From NCBI GenBank assembly GCA_016844945.1, contig JAERTJ010000212.1, positions 1 to 64,000 on the forward strand: 64,000 bases of DNA, read 5' to 3'. Shown here piece by piece: positions 45,980-55,422 of this stretch. The first letter of the stretch is position 1. Each line of letters starts with the position of its first letter. The stretch is from Fidelibacterota bacterium. Lineage in GTDB: Bacteria > Fidelibacterota > UBA8477 > JABMPR01. A model generated the notes under the pieces. The model did not search any database. It was not told the DNA's origin and saw only the letters and a list, made by a program, of their open reading frames with translations. Made by a program: the position numbers and the translations under genes.

Positions 45980-47281
45980 ATGAAATTAAATAAAGTTATA
46001 AATCTTGCTATTGGAAGCCTGATGCTGATGTCAGTAGCATTTTCACAGAGTGCATTGTTTCTATTGATTGCACCTGGCGCGAGAGCTGGTGGTATGGGTG
46101 AAGCCCAGGTGGCTCTGGCAGACGATTCCTATGCGACTTACTGGAATCCAGCAGGTCTGGGGTTTCAGAGAGGATATGAAGTATCAGGAATGCATGTGAA
46201 TTGGCTTCCAGGTCTGGTTGATGACATGTATTATGACTTTATCGGTGGTCGTTTCCCTGTTGATGGTTTGGGCGTATTTGGTGGAAACATCATATATCTA
46301 AACGCTGGTGAACAACAGTATACAGATGAAAATGGAAACTCATTGGGCACATTTATAACATACTTTATGTCTGCCTCCGGTAGTTATGCGACCATGCTCA
46401 GTGATCATTCCAGCATAGGCTTTAACTTCAAACTCCTGTATCAACATTTGACTGACCCTGAAGTCCAGGTGGGAGATGAAAAAACGAAGGGGACAGCTCT
46501 CAATTTTGGATTTGACGTTGGATATTTATCCAAGGGATATTTTAATAACCATCTTGACCTTGGTGGAATGATTGCCAATGTGGGACCTAAAGTAATTTTT
46601 AATGATGAAGCGCAGGCTGATCCTATGCCGACCAACCTCAAGCTTGGATTTAATCTCAAGGTATACGAATCAAAATTTAATAGACTAAATATTCTTTATG
46701 ATGTGAATAAACTTTTGGTCGGTACCTACGCCTCAATGGATTGGGATGATGACGGTATTATTGGTGGATACGATAAAGAAGGTATCCTTCAGGAGATAGA
46801 CGCAGATGGAGCAATCACTGGTGATTACAATGCAGAGGGTCAAATCGAAATCGCCCATACCGACTCATGGTGGAAAGGTATATTTACATCCTTTGTTGAT
46901 GATTGGTATCTGGGTGGCGATCGTGATATCGATCTGGATCGAATTATTGGTGGATATGATGTGGTTGGAGATACAACAGTCGCCAACCCAGATGGGCTCT
47001 ACAATATTAAAGGAGATTTGGAGGGTGGTACAGGAGATGCCCGTAGTATCACTGCAGAACTAGAATCCCTTATACACAGTTTCGGTCTCGAATACTGGTA
47101 CAATGAAATGTTTGCGATCCGTGGCGGTTATTATTATGACTCTGTTGGAAAGATCACCACACCTACAGTGGGTGCGGGATTACGCTATGGCAATTACGGA
47201 TTTGACTTTGGATACACCGTCGCAGAAGAGACACACCCTCAAAACAATACCATGAGATTCTCACTCATGTTGAAGTTTTAG
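45980..47281 (+). CDS. PorV-like outer-membrane barrel protein
   Basis: A 433-residue protein with signal peptide (NLAIGSLMLMSVAFSQ) and the PorV/PorQ hallmark IAPGARAGGMGEAQVALADDSYATYWNPAGLGF. Barrel strands run to a C-terminal aromatic end (MRFSLMLKF). A central insert is rich in Asp/Gly with DWDDDGIIGGYDKEG and DRIIGGYD repeats, which resemble calcium-binding loops. In type IX secretion PorV shuttles cargo; this window has T9SS cargo at 1-9795 and 47345-50155. ATG 45980 is chosen for GAGGAG at 45965-45970. Confidence 0.85.
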   Translation: MKLNKVINLAIGSLMLMSVAFSQSALFLLIAPGARAGGMGEAQVALADDSYATYWNPAGLGFQRGYEVSGMHVNWLPGLVDDMYYDFIGGRFPVDGLGVFGGNIIYLNAGEQQYTDENGNSLGTFITYFMSASGSYATMLSDHSSIGFNFKLLYQHLTDPEVQVGDEKTKGTALNFGFDVGYLSKGYFNNHLDLGGMIANVGPKVIFNDEAQADPMPTNLKLGFNLKVYESKFNRLNILYDVNKLLVGTYASMDWDDDGIIGGYDKEGILQEIDADGAITGDYNAEGQIEIAHTDSWWKGIFTSFVDDWYLGGDRDIDLDRIIGGYDVVGDTTVANPDGLYNIKGDLEGGTGDARSITAELESLIHSFGLEYWYNEMFAIRGGYYYDSVGKITTPTVGAGLRYGNYGFDFGYTVAEETHPQNNTMRFSLMLKF

Positions 47282-47283
47282 GT

Positions 47284-47306
47284 TCGATCAGAGCATATCT
47301 GATCGA
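47284..47306. promoter_or_regulatory. Hairpin after the PorV-like gene
   Basis: TCGATCAGA (47284-47292), loop GCATA, TCTGATCGA (47298-47306): a perfect 9-bp stem three bases after the stop codon, with no T run. It may stabilise the mRNA end or limit read-through into the M6-like gene. Confidence 0.55.
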
Positions 47307-47344
47307 CAGTCACAAAGTTTCGACCCTCAAAAGCGAGCGGGGAA

Positions 47345-50155
47345 ATTATCAATAGAATCACAGTAATCCTGTTACTGACGCTTCTGTCAGTACTACCCAT
47401 TACAGCTGATACATACCGAGTTGCCGTTATCCGTGTAGAATTTTTAGAGGATTCATCACCAGCTACCACCGGTGATGGCAGTTTTGTTCTCCATGACACC
47501 ATCGGTATCGATTGTTCGGAATGGATGCTGGATCCGCCTCCTCATGGAAAAACATATTTCAGAGATCATCTTGAGTCAGCCAGGAATTACTGGCATAAGG
47601 TGAGCGAGGGGCAGGTCGATATAGATCTTGCCAATTCAGAGGTTTATCCGCTGGAAGAATCAGCAGCATACCAATTGCCTCACGACATGCTTTATTATCA
47701 TCCCTACCTTGAAACTTATGATGAAACGGAAAAACTTTTTGAATTGAGCCGGGATGCATTAGACCTTGCAGATCCAGATGTGGATTTCAGTGATTATACG
47801 ACTATCATTCTTGCCCATGCCGGGATGGGAGGTGATTTTGCCTTCGCCCTGGATCCAACACCAGGAAATATTCCCTCTGCTTACCTCTCCGATACAGACT
47901 TTTCACAGTACGGGACACTTGAAACCGATGAAGGAAATCTATCATCGCTGCTCATTATCCCGGAATCACAAAACTTTTTGCAGTACAAGGAAACTCGAGG
48001 ACTCTTCGAAGATGCAGATGATCCTTGTTTCTACCAGGTCGGTCTAAATGGAACCATGGCGTTGCTCATGGGCTTTCATCTAGGACTGCCCCCATTATTT
48101 AACACAGAAACAGGTCGTTCTCTCGTCGGTGGGTTTGCACTCATGGATCAAGGCTCGAACAACTTCCATGGTATCGTACCAGCCTATCCAAGTCCCTACA
48201 GCAGAATCCAGGCTGGGTGGATCCAACCAGAAGAACGCTTTATCGGTGATAGTGTTGCCCTGCATGTAGATGATGTCCCGCTCAAAGTCTCCATATCAGA
48301 TACTGAATATTATCTCATCGAAAACAGGCAGCGGGATATGCGCACACCAGCTGGTATGCTTGAATGGATTGATACGCTGAGTTATGATACAGTCTCAGTG
48401 GAATTAGGTGAATCAGGTGTCGTTGTGTCTGTTGACGAACAACACGCAGGTCTGCCTGGAAATGGACTCCATATCTGGCATATCGACGAAACGGCCAGGT
48501 TCTCGGCTGACAATCCGAATGGGGGACCTGTCCAGTTAATTGACTTTGAAGAAGCCGATGGTGCTCAGGATATGGGGCATACGACTCAACTAATATTTGC
48601 AGATTATCTTGAAACGGGTTGGTGGTTTGATCCATGGTATGCAGCCAATGAAGGCTGGTTCCATCTCAATCGCAGAGAAAAGGTTGTAGGGGATAGTCTA
48701 TTGAATTTCAGTCCCACTACATACCCGTCCACTGCGTCTAATGCTGGAATAGCCAGTCATCTACGCATTGAGAATATATCCAGAAATGATTCCATCATGC
48801 GGTTCAATATTGCGTCAGATCGCTTTGTCGTGAATGATACGATCTCATCTTTTATTGGGTGGGGAGATGCCAATTCACTGTGGGCATTTAACGCAGACTC
48901 CACAGAAATATTACAAGGGATACTTCAAGGCCATCGTTTGACCATGACTCCAAACCCACTTGCTAACCCTGTATCGATCTTTGATGGCAGTGACTATTCC
49001 TTCTCGTTCAGAGATTCTTGGGTTATACCTTCATTAACGAATGGTATTCGTATACATTCCATTAACTCCGGCCACACAATAGCGTTTGATGACCTTGATT
49101 CACTTTATGAATTTGCAGCTTATCGTATGGACTATGAATTTTTTGCAAAACGCGGCTCTGAATATGTAAATGTTAGTTGGAGACCCCAATTCGCCGATAC
49201 GTCTATTACTGTTCTACAGGATGAAGCCCAGTCTAGATTTATTGCCCCTGATGGATTTGAAATAAGCTATGGTGAGCATGACTTGAAAGGTATGCCGACG
49301 GGTGTGCGTCATAGGGATTACAATCCTGAAAATCCTGTCTACGATGGAATTGACGTTATCTCATGGTCAGATGATGAGTCAAAACTTAAAATCAAACATT
49401 TGCGGGATGGCTCAGAAAGATATATTCCTGTCGAGAAACCGTTACACAGCATTCCTGTTGATGTGGATGATAATGGTATTTACGAAATAGCATTGTTCTA
49501 CCAGAATAAAATTCAAGTGATCAATCAAGCAGGAATTGCGCTTAATGGTAACCCTTTCACTGTAAATACCTTTTATGGAAACCCGCTTGTAGGACCCATG
49601 GTTGAAGGTGAGCTGGGAATCTTTTTACGTCACGAACACTCATACTCCATTCACTCTTTAACCGGGGAAGTGGTTGAGAATGGTGTACTGGAAGAAGCTT
49701 GGGTCGGTATTGAAAATACTTTGCGAGGGAAAGATGGCTCGATCTATGTTCTGTCCGGGCATCAATTACTCCATTTTAACAATCTTGAAAGTAGCCATCA
49801 ATCATACTGGACGGATCCTCAAGGTAATCCCCTGGGGGATCGAACAGTTGTCATGACCGGTATTCCAGATGAATCTTCAGTCCCAATCAAATCTGGTTCT
49901 GTCTATAACTATCCCAATCCAGTAAAAGGGAGCACCACAACAATAAGAGCCTGGCTAGGTGATGTTGACACCTGGACCATCGAAATATTCTCATTAAATG
50001 GTGCCCAGGTGGCGTTTGTTGAACTGAATGTTCAGCAAATTAATACACACAATGAATGGGTCTGGGATGCATCCGGTGTCTCTAATGGTCTATATCTCGC
50101 TCAGGTCATAGCCGATGGCAAGGCAGAGATTATCAAGATAGCAATTATCCGATGA
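47345..50155 (+). CDS. Secreted M6-like metalloprotease homologue with type IX sorting domain; zinc site lost
   Basis: The first ATG in this frame is at 47525, but the open frame extends back to 47303 and includes a clean signal peptide (NRITVILLLTLLSVLPITA, then DTYRVAVIRVEF). The start is therefore placed at ATT 47345 after GCGGGG; ATC 47348 is possible. That gives 936 residues. The M6 fold segments are recognisable (ATTGDGSF, GGFALMDQGSNNFHG, YSRIQAGW). At the zinc site the usual HEFGH before xLGLP reads LLMGF (residues 240-244), so zinc binding is lost. A jelly-roll and propeller-like region follows. The C-terminus is a T9SS domain (YNYPNPVKGSTTTIRAW...IKIAIIR). Likely a surface pseudoprotease. 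Confidence 0.8.
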   Translation: MINRITVILLLTLLSVLPITADTYRVAVIRVEFLEDSSPATTGDGSFVLHDTIGIDCSEWMLDPPPHGKTYFRDHLESARNYWHKVSEGQVDIDLANSEVYPLEESAAYQLPHDMLYYHPYLETYDETEKLFELSRDALDLADPDVDFSDYTTIILAHAGMGGDFAFALDPTPGNIPSAYLSDTDFSQYGTLETDEGNLSSLLIIPESQNFLQYKETRGLFEDADDPCFYQVGLNGTMALLMGFHLGLPPLFNTETGRSLVGGFALMDQGSNNFHGIVPAYPSPYSRIQAGWIQPEERFIGDSVALHVDDVPLKVSISDTEYYLIENRQRDMRTPAGMLEWIDTLSYDTVSVELGESGVVVSVDEQHAGLPGNGLHIWHIDETARFSADNPNGGPVQLIDFEEADGAQDMGHTTQLIFADYLETGWWFDPWYAANEGWFHLNRREKVVGDSLLNFSPTTYPSTASNAGIASHLRIENISRNDSIMRFNIASDRFVVNDTISSFIGWGDANSLWAFNADSTEILQGILQGHRLTMTPNPLANPVSIFDGSDYSFSFRDSWVIPSLTNGIRIHSINSGHTIAFDDLDSLYEFAAYRMDYEFFAKRGSEYVNVSWRPQFADTSITVLQDEAQSRFIAPDGFEISYGEHDLKGMPTGVRHRDYNPENPVYDGIDVISWSDDESKLKIKHLRDGSERYIPVEKPLHSIPVDVDDNGIYEIALFYQNKIQVINQAGIALNGNPFTVNTFYGNPLVGPMVEGELGIFLRHEHSYSIHSLTGEVVENGVLEEAWVGIENTLRGKDGSIYVLSGHQLLHFNNLESSHQSYWTDPQGNPLGDRTVVMTGIPDESSVPIKSGSVYNYPNPVKGSTTTIRAWLGDVDTWTIEIFSLNGAQVAFVELNVQQINTHNEWVWDASGVSNGLYLAQVIADGKAEIIKIAIIR

Positions 50156-53100
50156 CTAACATTATACGTGCAATAGCCATGCTCCTGTTGAGTCAGGTAC
50201 TTCTCGCGCAAGGGTTTAACCACCCTGAACTGGAGTGGAAAACTATTGAGGGTGAGTATTTCATTGTTCATTATCATCAAAATACCGAATGGACTGCGAA
50301 TGAAGCCCTTCATATTGCAGATGAAATCTACCCCGGCATCACTGAGCTCTACCAATATCAACCGGAAGAGAAGACCCATCTCATCATCCGCGATACAGAT
50401 GACTATGCAAATGGTGGGGCATACTATTTTGATAATAAAATGGAAATATGGGCTATGCCTCTGGACTATCAGCTTCGTGGCTCACACTATTGGCTCAGAG
50501 ATGTCATCACCCATGAGTTCACGCATATCGTCAGCTTGAGGGCATCACGCAAAATGCATGGGAATGTTCCTGCTGGCTATCTACAAGTCATCTCCTATGA
50601 GCCTGAACGCCGTGAGGATGTCCTGTATGGTTATCCCAATGGTATTGCCTCATACCCATTACCCTCAGTCTCTGTACCCATGTGGTGGGCTGAAGGAATT
50701 GCTCAATTTCAAAATGATACGACCCGATGGGATTGGTGGGATAGCATCAGGGATATGATTCTTCGTGATCGAATTAACCATGATAAGGTGCTGACACTCA
50801 ATGAGATGGATGGGTTTGGTAAAGTCGGAATCGGGAACGAAAGTGTATATGACCATGGCTTCTCTTTTGTAAGGTATCTATCAAGCGAATATGGGCAGGA
50901 TGTCCTCAAGCGAATTACGCAACGCATCAGCAGCCCTCTAAAATATGGTTTTTACAGAGCCCTTGAGGCTGAAACCGGTCGTTCTTCTCAGGCACTCTGG
51001 CAAGATTGGAAAGCAACGCTGGCTGCACGTCAAACCCTGTCTTTTCAATCTGATGAAGCAATTACACCCATCGATTTTGTTCAAAAGGATGGCGATGCTA
51101 ACCACTACCCAAGATTTAATGCCAGGGGTGACAAACTGGGATTTATCTCCAGTGCCGGGGAAACCTACCTTTCCAGAACGGCATTATTCATTAAGGATTC
51201 CACCGAGGAAGCTGAGAAGCTAATTCCTACGGCTGAAGGGTTTGACTGGAGTCCAGACGGTGAGTATCTGGTCTATGCCCGGAAAGATTTCTATGATGAG
51301 GGCATACCTGATCCACGCGTCGAAAGCCATACAGATCATCATTTCTCATCCTCTATGCATGCAGATGAAGTATCCACCTGTGAACGCTGTAAGTTACTTA
51401 TCAGTGGCTCACGGTTTTCTGATCTGTTTATTGCTCATCCTGATAGTCTGAAAGATGAACAACAACTCACCTTTGGTGAACGTGTGAAAAATCCAGCCTG
51501 GTCACCCATGGGTGATAAAATTGCCTTTGTGAATTTACGGGATGGTACCAACAACCTTTGTATAGCTTTTCCTGAATATCCAGACAGTGTTAAACAATTG
51601 ACCTTTTTTGACCCTGGTGTACAGGTCTATGTACCCCGATGGTCACCCGATGGCGAATCAATTATCTTTGATTACACCCGCGGTAGTAACCGGGATATTG
51701 CTGTGTATAATCTTAAGAATGCAACCATCGAACCATTAATGAGCAATGTGTGGGATGAACGGGACCCAAATTATGATACCGATTCAACTCTATTGTATAG
51801 TGATGACCGCACCGGGGTATTCAACATCTACTCTTATAATCTGAATACTGAAGAAAGCAGGCGTCTTACAAATGTGAATGGCGGGGCTTTTCAGCCTGAA
51901 CGCCAGAAGGACAAGATTTACTATTCACTCTATGAAAACCTTGGTTTCAATATTGCTATCCTTGATGATTCCCAGCTACTCCATGCCGAAACCGACCCTC
52001 TGGAAGTCTCTTTAAAACGTATCGTTGAGCCAACCTGGACACGTCATGATAAAGCCTTACCGTCCAATGAATATATTATGCAGTACGGACCCTTGTTTAT
52101 TCTACCCCGCTTACAGATTGAAATGGATCAATCAAAGAATGATGTATTGATGAAGCCGGGTTTTTATTTCTTCTCAGATGAAATACTGGCGAATTATTCA
52201 ATAATTGGTGGGGTGGGCGTCGCCCCTAATCTTGATATGGATTTGTTTCTGTCAGCCCAATACAGAGGATTTTTACCAACCCTGACCTTTGAGCTTTATC
52301 AGATGGTCAGACATACCCAGGAAGAACTCTGGTACTATGATCATGTTTGGCCAGCACAAAGCGATTTGACCTTCAGTCTGACACAGGGTGTATTATCTGC
52401 TGATATCCGTGTCCCTCCAATCCATGCACTTAAATTGGATATCTCAGCTTCTAATTATCGAACGGCAATTGGTGTGCATACAGTTGGTAGTGGCCGTCCA
52501 GCAGGTGGCATCAGCTATGATTACTATAAAGGTTGGGACTGGGGTTTGAAATGGGATGTGTCACGTATAAATATTCGTCAGGAGCGGGGTATTAATCCTT
52601 CTGGATACAAAGCCAGTATCTCACTCAGAGATAACCATCACAACTTTCTTGATCATTACGGATATGATGAATCAACAGAACGTTGGGGTAACATCTTTAG
52701 CAATTATCGTTATATGAAATTTGATGCATCGGCATTTTACGGCTATCTACTACCCTTACCGGGAAATGTTGTCCTCTCAAATACCACAGAGATCAATCTT
52801 ATCGACAATAATTATATCGATGACTTTTTCTATGCTTTTGGTGGGGGAATGCCAGGACTCAAGGGCTACCCATTTTATAGCCTAAAAGGGAGCCGGCGCT
52901 TCGTTTCAACAGCCACCATGCGTTTTCCACTGTTCAGAGATAATTATAATCGACTCGCTCATCTTACTGTGCGAGATCTATATCTAGGATTCCATGCCCA
53001 GGTAGGTGCTGTGTGGGCATCAGATCCTGCAAAGGCAAATCCTGATGATTTAACCGCACTGCTCAACCATGAACGTGATCAGATAAATCTGGTTCGAGAT

Positions 53101-53274
53101 GTGGGTATGGATTTACGATTGGCATTGAATTCCTACTATGCCTTTCCAACGGCCTTCGAATTCGGTGCATATTATGGGTTGGATGATGTTGAAGTTATTA
53201 CCAATAATAATGATGTTTTTACCTATGGTGGTGAATGGCGTTATTACTGGAAAGTATTGTTCGGGTTTGAATAA
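50152..53274 (+). CDS. Peptidase MA-like, TolB-like propeller, outer-membrane barrel fusion
   Basis: A 1040-residue exported protein (signal ends LLLSQVLLAQ). Residues 20-290 are a gluzincin-type metalloprotease with His121-Glu-Phe-Thr-His125 and Glu181 (MWWAEGIAQF) as the third ligand. Residues 310-620 are PD40/TolB propeller blades (NPAWSPMGDKIAFVN, PRWSPDGESIIF). The remainder is a BamA-type barrel ending WRYYWKVLFGFE. The zinc site is intact, unlike the M6-like neighbour, with which it overlaps by 4 bp. It probably sits in the outer membrane with the protease in the periplasm or on the surface. Confidence 0.88.
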   Translation: MTNIIRAIAMLLLSQVLLAQGFNHPELEWKTIEGEYFIVHYHQNTEWTANEALHIADEIYPGITELYQYQPEEKTHLIIRDTDDYANGGAYYFDNKMEIWAMPLDYQLRGSHYWLRDVITHEFTHIVSLRASRKMHGNVPAGYLQVISYEPERREDVLYGYPNGIASYPLPSVSVPMWWAEGIAQFQNDTTRWDWWDSIRDMILRDRINHDKVLTLNEMDGFGKVGIGNESVYDHGFSFVRYLSSEYGQDVLKRITQRISSPLKYGFYRALEAETGRSSQALWQDWKATLAARQTLSFQSDEAITPIDFVQKDGDANHYPRFNARGDKLGFISSAGETYLSRTALFIKDSTEEAEKLIPTAEGFDWSPDGEYLVYARKDFYDEGIPDPRVESHTDHHFSSSMHADEVSTCERCKLLISGSRFSDLFIAHPDSLKDEQQLTFGERVKNPAWSPMGDKIAFVNLRDGTNNLCIAFPEYPDSVKQLTFFDPGVQVYVPRWSPDGESIIFDYTRGSNRDIAVYNLKNATIEPLMSNVWDERDPNYDTDSTLLYSDDRTGVFNIYSYNLNTEESRRLTNVNGGAFQPERQKDKIYYSLYENLGFNIAILDDSQLLHAETDPLEVSLKRIVEPTWTRHDKALPSNEYIMQYGPLFILPRLQIEMDQSKNDVLMKPGFYFFSDEILANYSIIGGVGVAPNLDMDLFLSAQYRGFLPTLTFELYQMVRHTQEELWYYDHVWPAQSDLTFSLTQGVLSADIRVPPIHALKLDISASNYRTAIGVHTVGSGRPAGGISYDYYKGWDWGLKWDVSRINIRQERGINPSGYKASISLRDNHHNFLDHYGYDESTERWGNIFSNYRYMKFDASAFYGYLLPLPGNVVLSNTTEINLIDNNYIDDFFYAFGGGMPGLKGYPFYSLKGSRRFVSTATMRFPLFRDNYNRLAHLTVRDLYLGFHAQVGAVWASDPAKANPDDLTALLNHERDQINLVRDVGMDLRLALNSYYAFPTAFEFGAYYGLDDVEVITNNNDVFTYGGEWRYYWKVLFGFE

Positions 53275-54024
53275 ATGAAAAAGCACATACTAATTATAGC
53301 TGTCTTTATCCTGTCACTCTCAATCGCCTTTGGTGCTGAGAAACAGGATGCACCACCAAGACTCAACGTGAATGGAACAATGATTAAGAACTTTTTCAAA
53401 TCACTGATTTTACCCGGTTGGGGACAATGGGAAAATGGGAACAAGGTCAGAGCTATTGTTTACGCAACAGCTGAGATTGGGGCTATCTATGGTTACCAAT
53501 ACAACTATACGGAAGGCGAAGACCTGGAAAAAAACTTTAAAGACTTTGGTGATAAATACTGGGCATGGAGTCGCTGGACTCCTGAAAACGATATTGATGC
53601 AACCTGTGGAAGTAACCTACGGACACACCAGATGCCCGTTGTTAGAGATCGCCAGGGGAATCCCGTTGTGGTCGATGGATACTATGTCCCCCTAAAAGAT
53701 CACCATTTTTATGAGAATATCGGGAAATATTCTGAATTTTCATGTGGTTGGGAAGATTTCTATACAGGTGCTTATATGAATGCCTATGACGATGATGAAA
53801 CCACGCTAAGGGCTGAGTATATCAATATGCGAACCCGGTCCAATGAACTTTACAGAAATGCACAAGTTGCAGGAACACTTATCATGGTTAATCATTTGAT
53901 AAGTGCGTTTGATGCAGCACTAGGTACAGATATGACATCATTTGAAACGCCCAATATGACTGGGAAATTGTATATTAATCCGCTGAATACCATGAGTGGT
54001 ATCAGAATGGAGGTAAAATTTTGA
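53275..54024 (+). CDS. DUF5683-like membrane protein
   Basis: A 249-residue protein with signal peptide (ILIIAVFILSLSIAFG) and the FKSLILPGWGQWENGNKVRAIVYATAEIGAIYG segment (in parts) characteristic of DUF5683 and similar small outer-envelope proteins. The C-terminal half contains hydrophobic stretches (VAGTLIMVNHLISAFDAAL). Function is unknown. It is adjacent to the barrel gene (no gap) and overlaps bamD by 4 bp. Confidence 0.75.
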   Translation: MKKHILIIAVFILSLSIAFGAEKQDAPPRLNVNGTMIKNFFKSLILPGWGQWENGNKVRAIVYATAEIGAIYGYQYNYTEGEDLEKNFKDFGDKYWAWSRWTPENDIDATCGSNLRTHQMPVVRDRQGNPVVVDGYYVPLKDHHFYENIGKYSEFSCGWEDFYTGAYMNAYDDDETTLRAEYINMRTRSNELYRNAQVAGTLIMVNHLISAFDAALGTDMTSFETPNMTGKLYINPLNTMSGIRMEVKF

Positions 54025-54818
54025 TTAATCGCTCTACCAGAAAAACTACCACGCTGGCGTTAACTATTGCTATGGGAATTACGCTTCAGCATTGTGCATC
54101 AAAAAAAGAAGTCCTGGATGCAGCTGACATCGCTGAAACCTATCAACGCGGTCTGGAATATTTCGAGAAGGACAATTATATCAAGGCTGAAGAAGTATTC
54201 ACATTCATCATTTATAATGATCCAGGTGGTGCTTATGCTGATGATTCACAATTCCAGCTGGCTGAAACTTATTATGAACGTGAGGAATATTTACTGGCTA
54301 TCAGTGAGTATGATCGACTGATTCGTCGCATGAAGAATTCCAGCTATGTTGAGGATGCTTTCTGGAGGAAAACAGAAGCATACTGTGAACTGTCTCCTGA
54401 CTATAGGTTGGATAGGGATATGACCGACAAAGCGCTGAAATATCTATATGATTTTGTTGATATTTATCCAGAAAGTAAATACTTCGATGATGCGCAGCTA
54501 AGAATCATGGAGATGAGGGAGAAGTTAGCCCATAAAATGCTTGAGAGTGCCAAACTCTATGACACACTCCGAGAATATGAATCTGCTCTGTATTACTATG
54601 ACAGTCTCATTGAAGACTATGGTGATACAAAAATATACGCTTCAGCACGCCTGGGTAAGGCAGGAGCCATGGTAGCGCTTGAGAATTGGTCAGAAGCGCG
54701 TGAACTCATGAATTCAATCGCCATTGATGGAAGAGCAGATTTGTCCCAGAAGGAACTGAAAAAAATGAGACTTCTGGGTACAAAAGTTCTGGAAGCAACA
54801 GAAGCGGCTAAGCATTGA
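54021..54818 (+). CDS. bamD: Outer-membrane assembly lipoprotein BamD
   Basis: A 265-residue lipoprotein (LALTIAMGITLQHC) with TPRs in the BamD arrangement: YQRGLEYFEKDNYIKAEEVFTFIIYNDPGGAYADDSQFQLAETYYEREEYLLAISEYDRLI (in parts) and FVDIYPESKYFDDA. BamD is the essential partner of BamA for inserting barrels. TTG 54021 is the start, with GGAGG at 54009-54013. BamA is not in this window. Confidence 0.88.
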   Translation: MINRSTRKTTTLALTIAMGITLQHCASKKEVLDAADIAETYQRGLEYFEKDNYIKAEEVFTFIIYNDPGGAYADDSQFQLAETYYEREEYLLAISEYDRLIRRMKNSSYVEDAFWRKTEAYCELSPDYRLDRDMTDKALKYLYDFVDIYPESKYFDDAQLRIMEMREKLAHKMLESAKLYDTLREYESALYYYDSLIEDYGDTKIYASARLGKAGAMVALENWSEARELMNSIAIDGRADLSQKELKKMRLLGTKVLEATEAAKH

Positions 54819-54828
54819 GAATATTCTA

Positions 54829-55422
54829 TTGAAGGTATGTCTATTTGGTGGGACATTCGATCCACCACATAATGCACACTTCATCATTGCGGAGGCAATC
54901 CGTGAATCCCTGGATTTAAACAAAATTGTTTTTATCCCTGCCTACAAGCCACCCCATAAATTTGAAATAAATCCAGTTACCCCTGTTGAGCATAGGATAG
55001 CTATGCTCAAATTATGCATTGATGATATCCCTCAATTTGAGTACTCAGATATTGAGATTCAGCGTGGGGGAGTCTCTTATACCATTGACACTATCCGTGA
55101 AATGAAAAAGACACAGGGTATCAAAGCCAGAGATTTGCATTTTCTAATTGGTAGTGATAGTCTGGCTGAATTCAAGTCCTGGAAGCAATGGGAAGACATT
55201 CTCGAAGAGAGTCACGTCATTGTAGCCCGCCGACCGCGGTTTGAGAAATCTGATATAGATTCAGACCTCATCTCTCGTGTGACGTTTTTAAACCTTCCTC
55301 GTATGGAAATTTCCAGTACGGAAATCCGTGAACGATTTAATTCGGTTCGAATGACACGATTCTATGTTCCTGAGGCTGTTTCTGAATATATTCAGAAGTA
55401 TAAATTTTATGGGACAAAATAG
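54829..55422 (+). CDS. nadD: Nicotinate-nucleotide adenylyltransferase
   Basis: A 197-residue nucleotidyltransferase making NaAD from NaMN. GGTFDPPHNAHF (residues 7-18) is the nucleotide-binding HxGH-type motif with Ala in place of Gly. IPAYKPPHK, FLIGSDSLAEFKSWKQWE and ISSTEIRERF are standard. It starts at TTG 54829. The last base of its stop is the first base of the next GTG. Confidence 0.95.
   Translation: MKVCLFGGTFDPPHNAHFIIAEAIRESLDLNKIVFIPAYKPPHKFEINPVTPVEHRIAMLKLCIDDIPQFEYSDIEIQRGGVSYTIDTIREMKKTQGIKARDLHFLIGSDSLAEFKSWKQWEDILEESHVIVARRPRFEKSDIDSDLISRVTFLNLPRMEISSTEIRERFNSVRMTRFYVPEAVSEYIQKYKFYGTK

Noticed and set aside
47525-50155. ATG 47525 as start of the M6-like gene
   Set aside because: It lies inside the conserved M6 N-terminal strand (DCSEWM) and leaves a T9SS cargo without a signal peptide.
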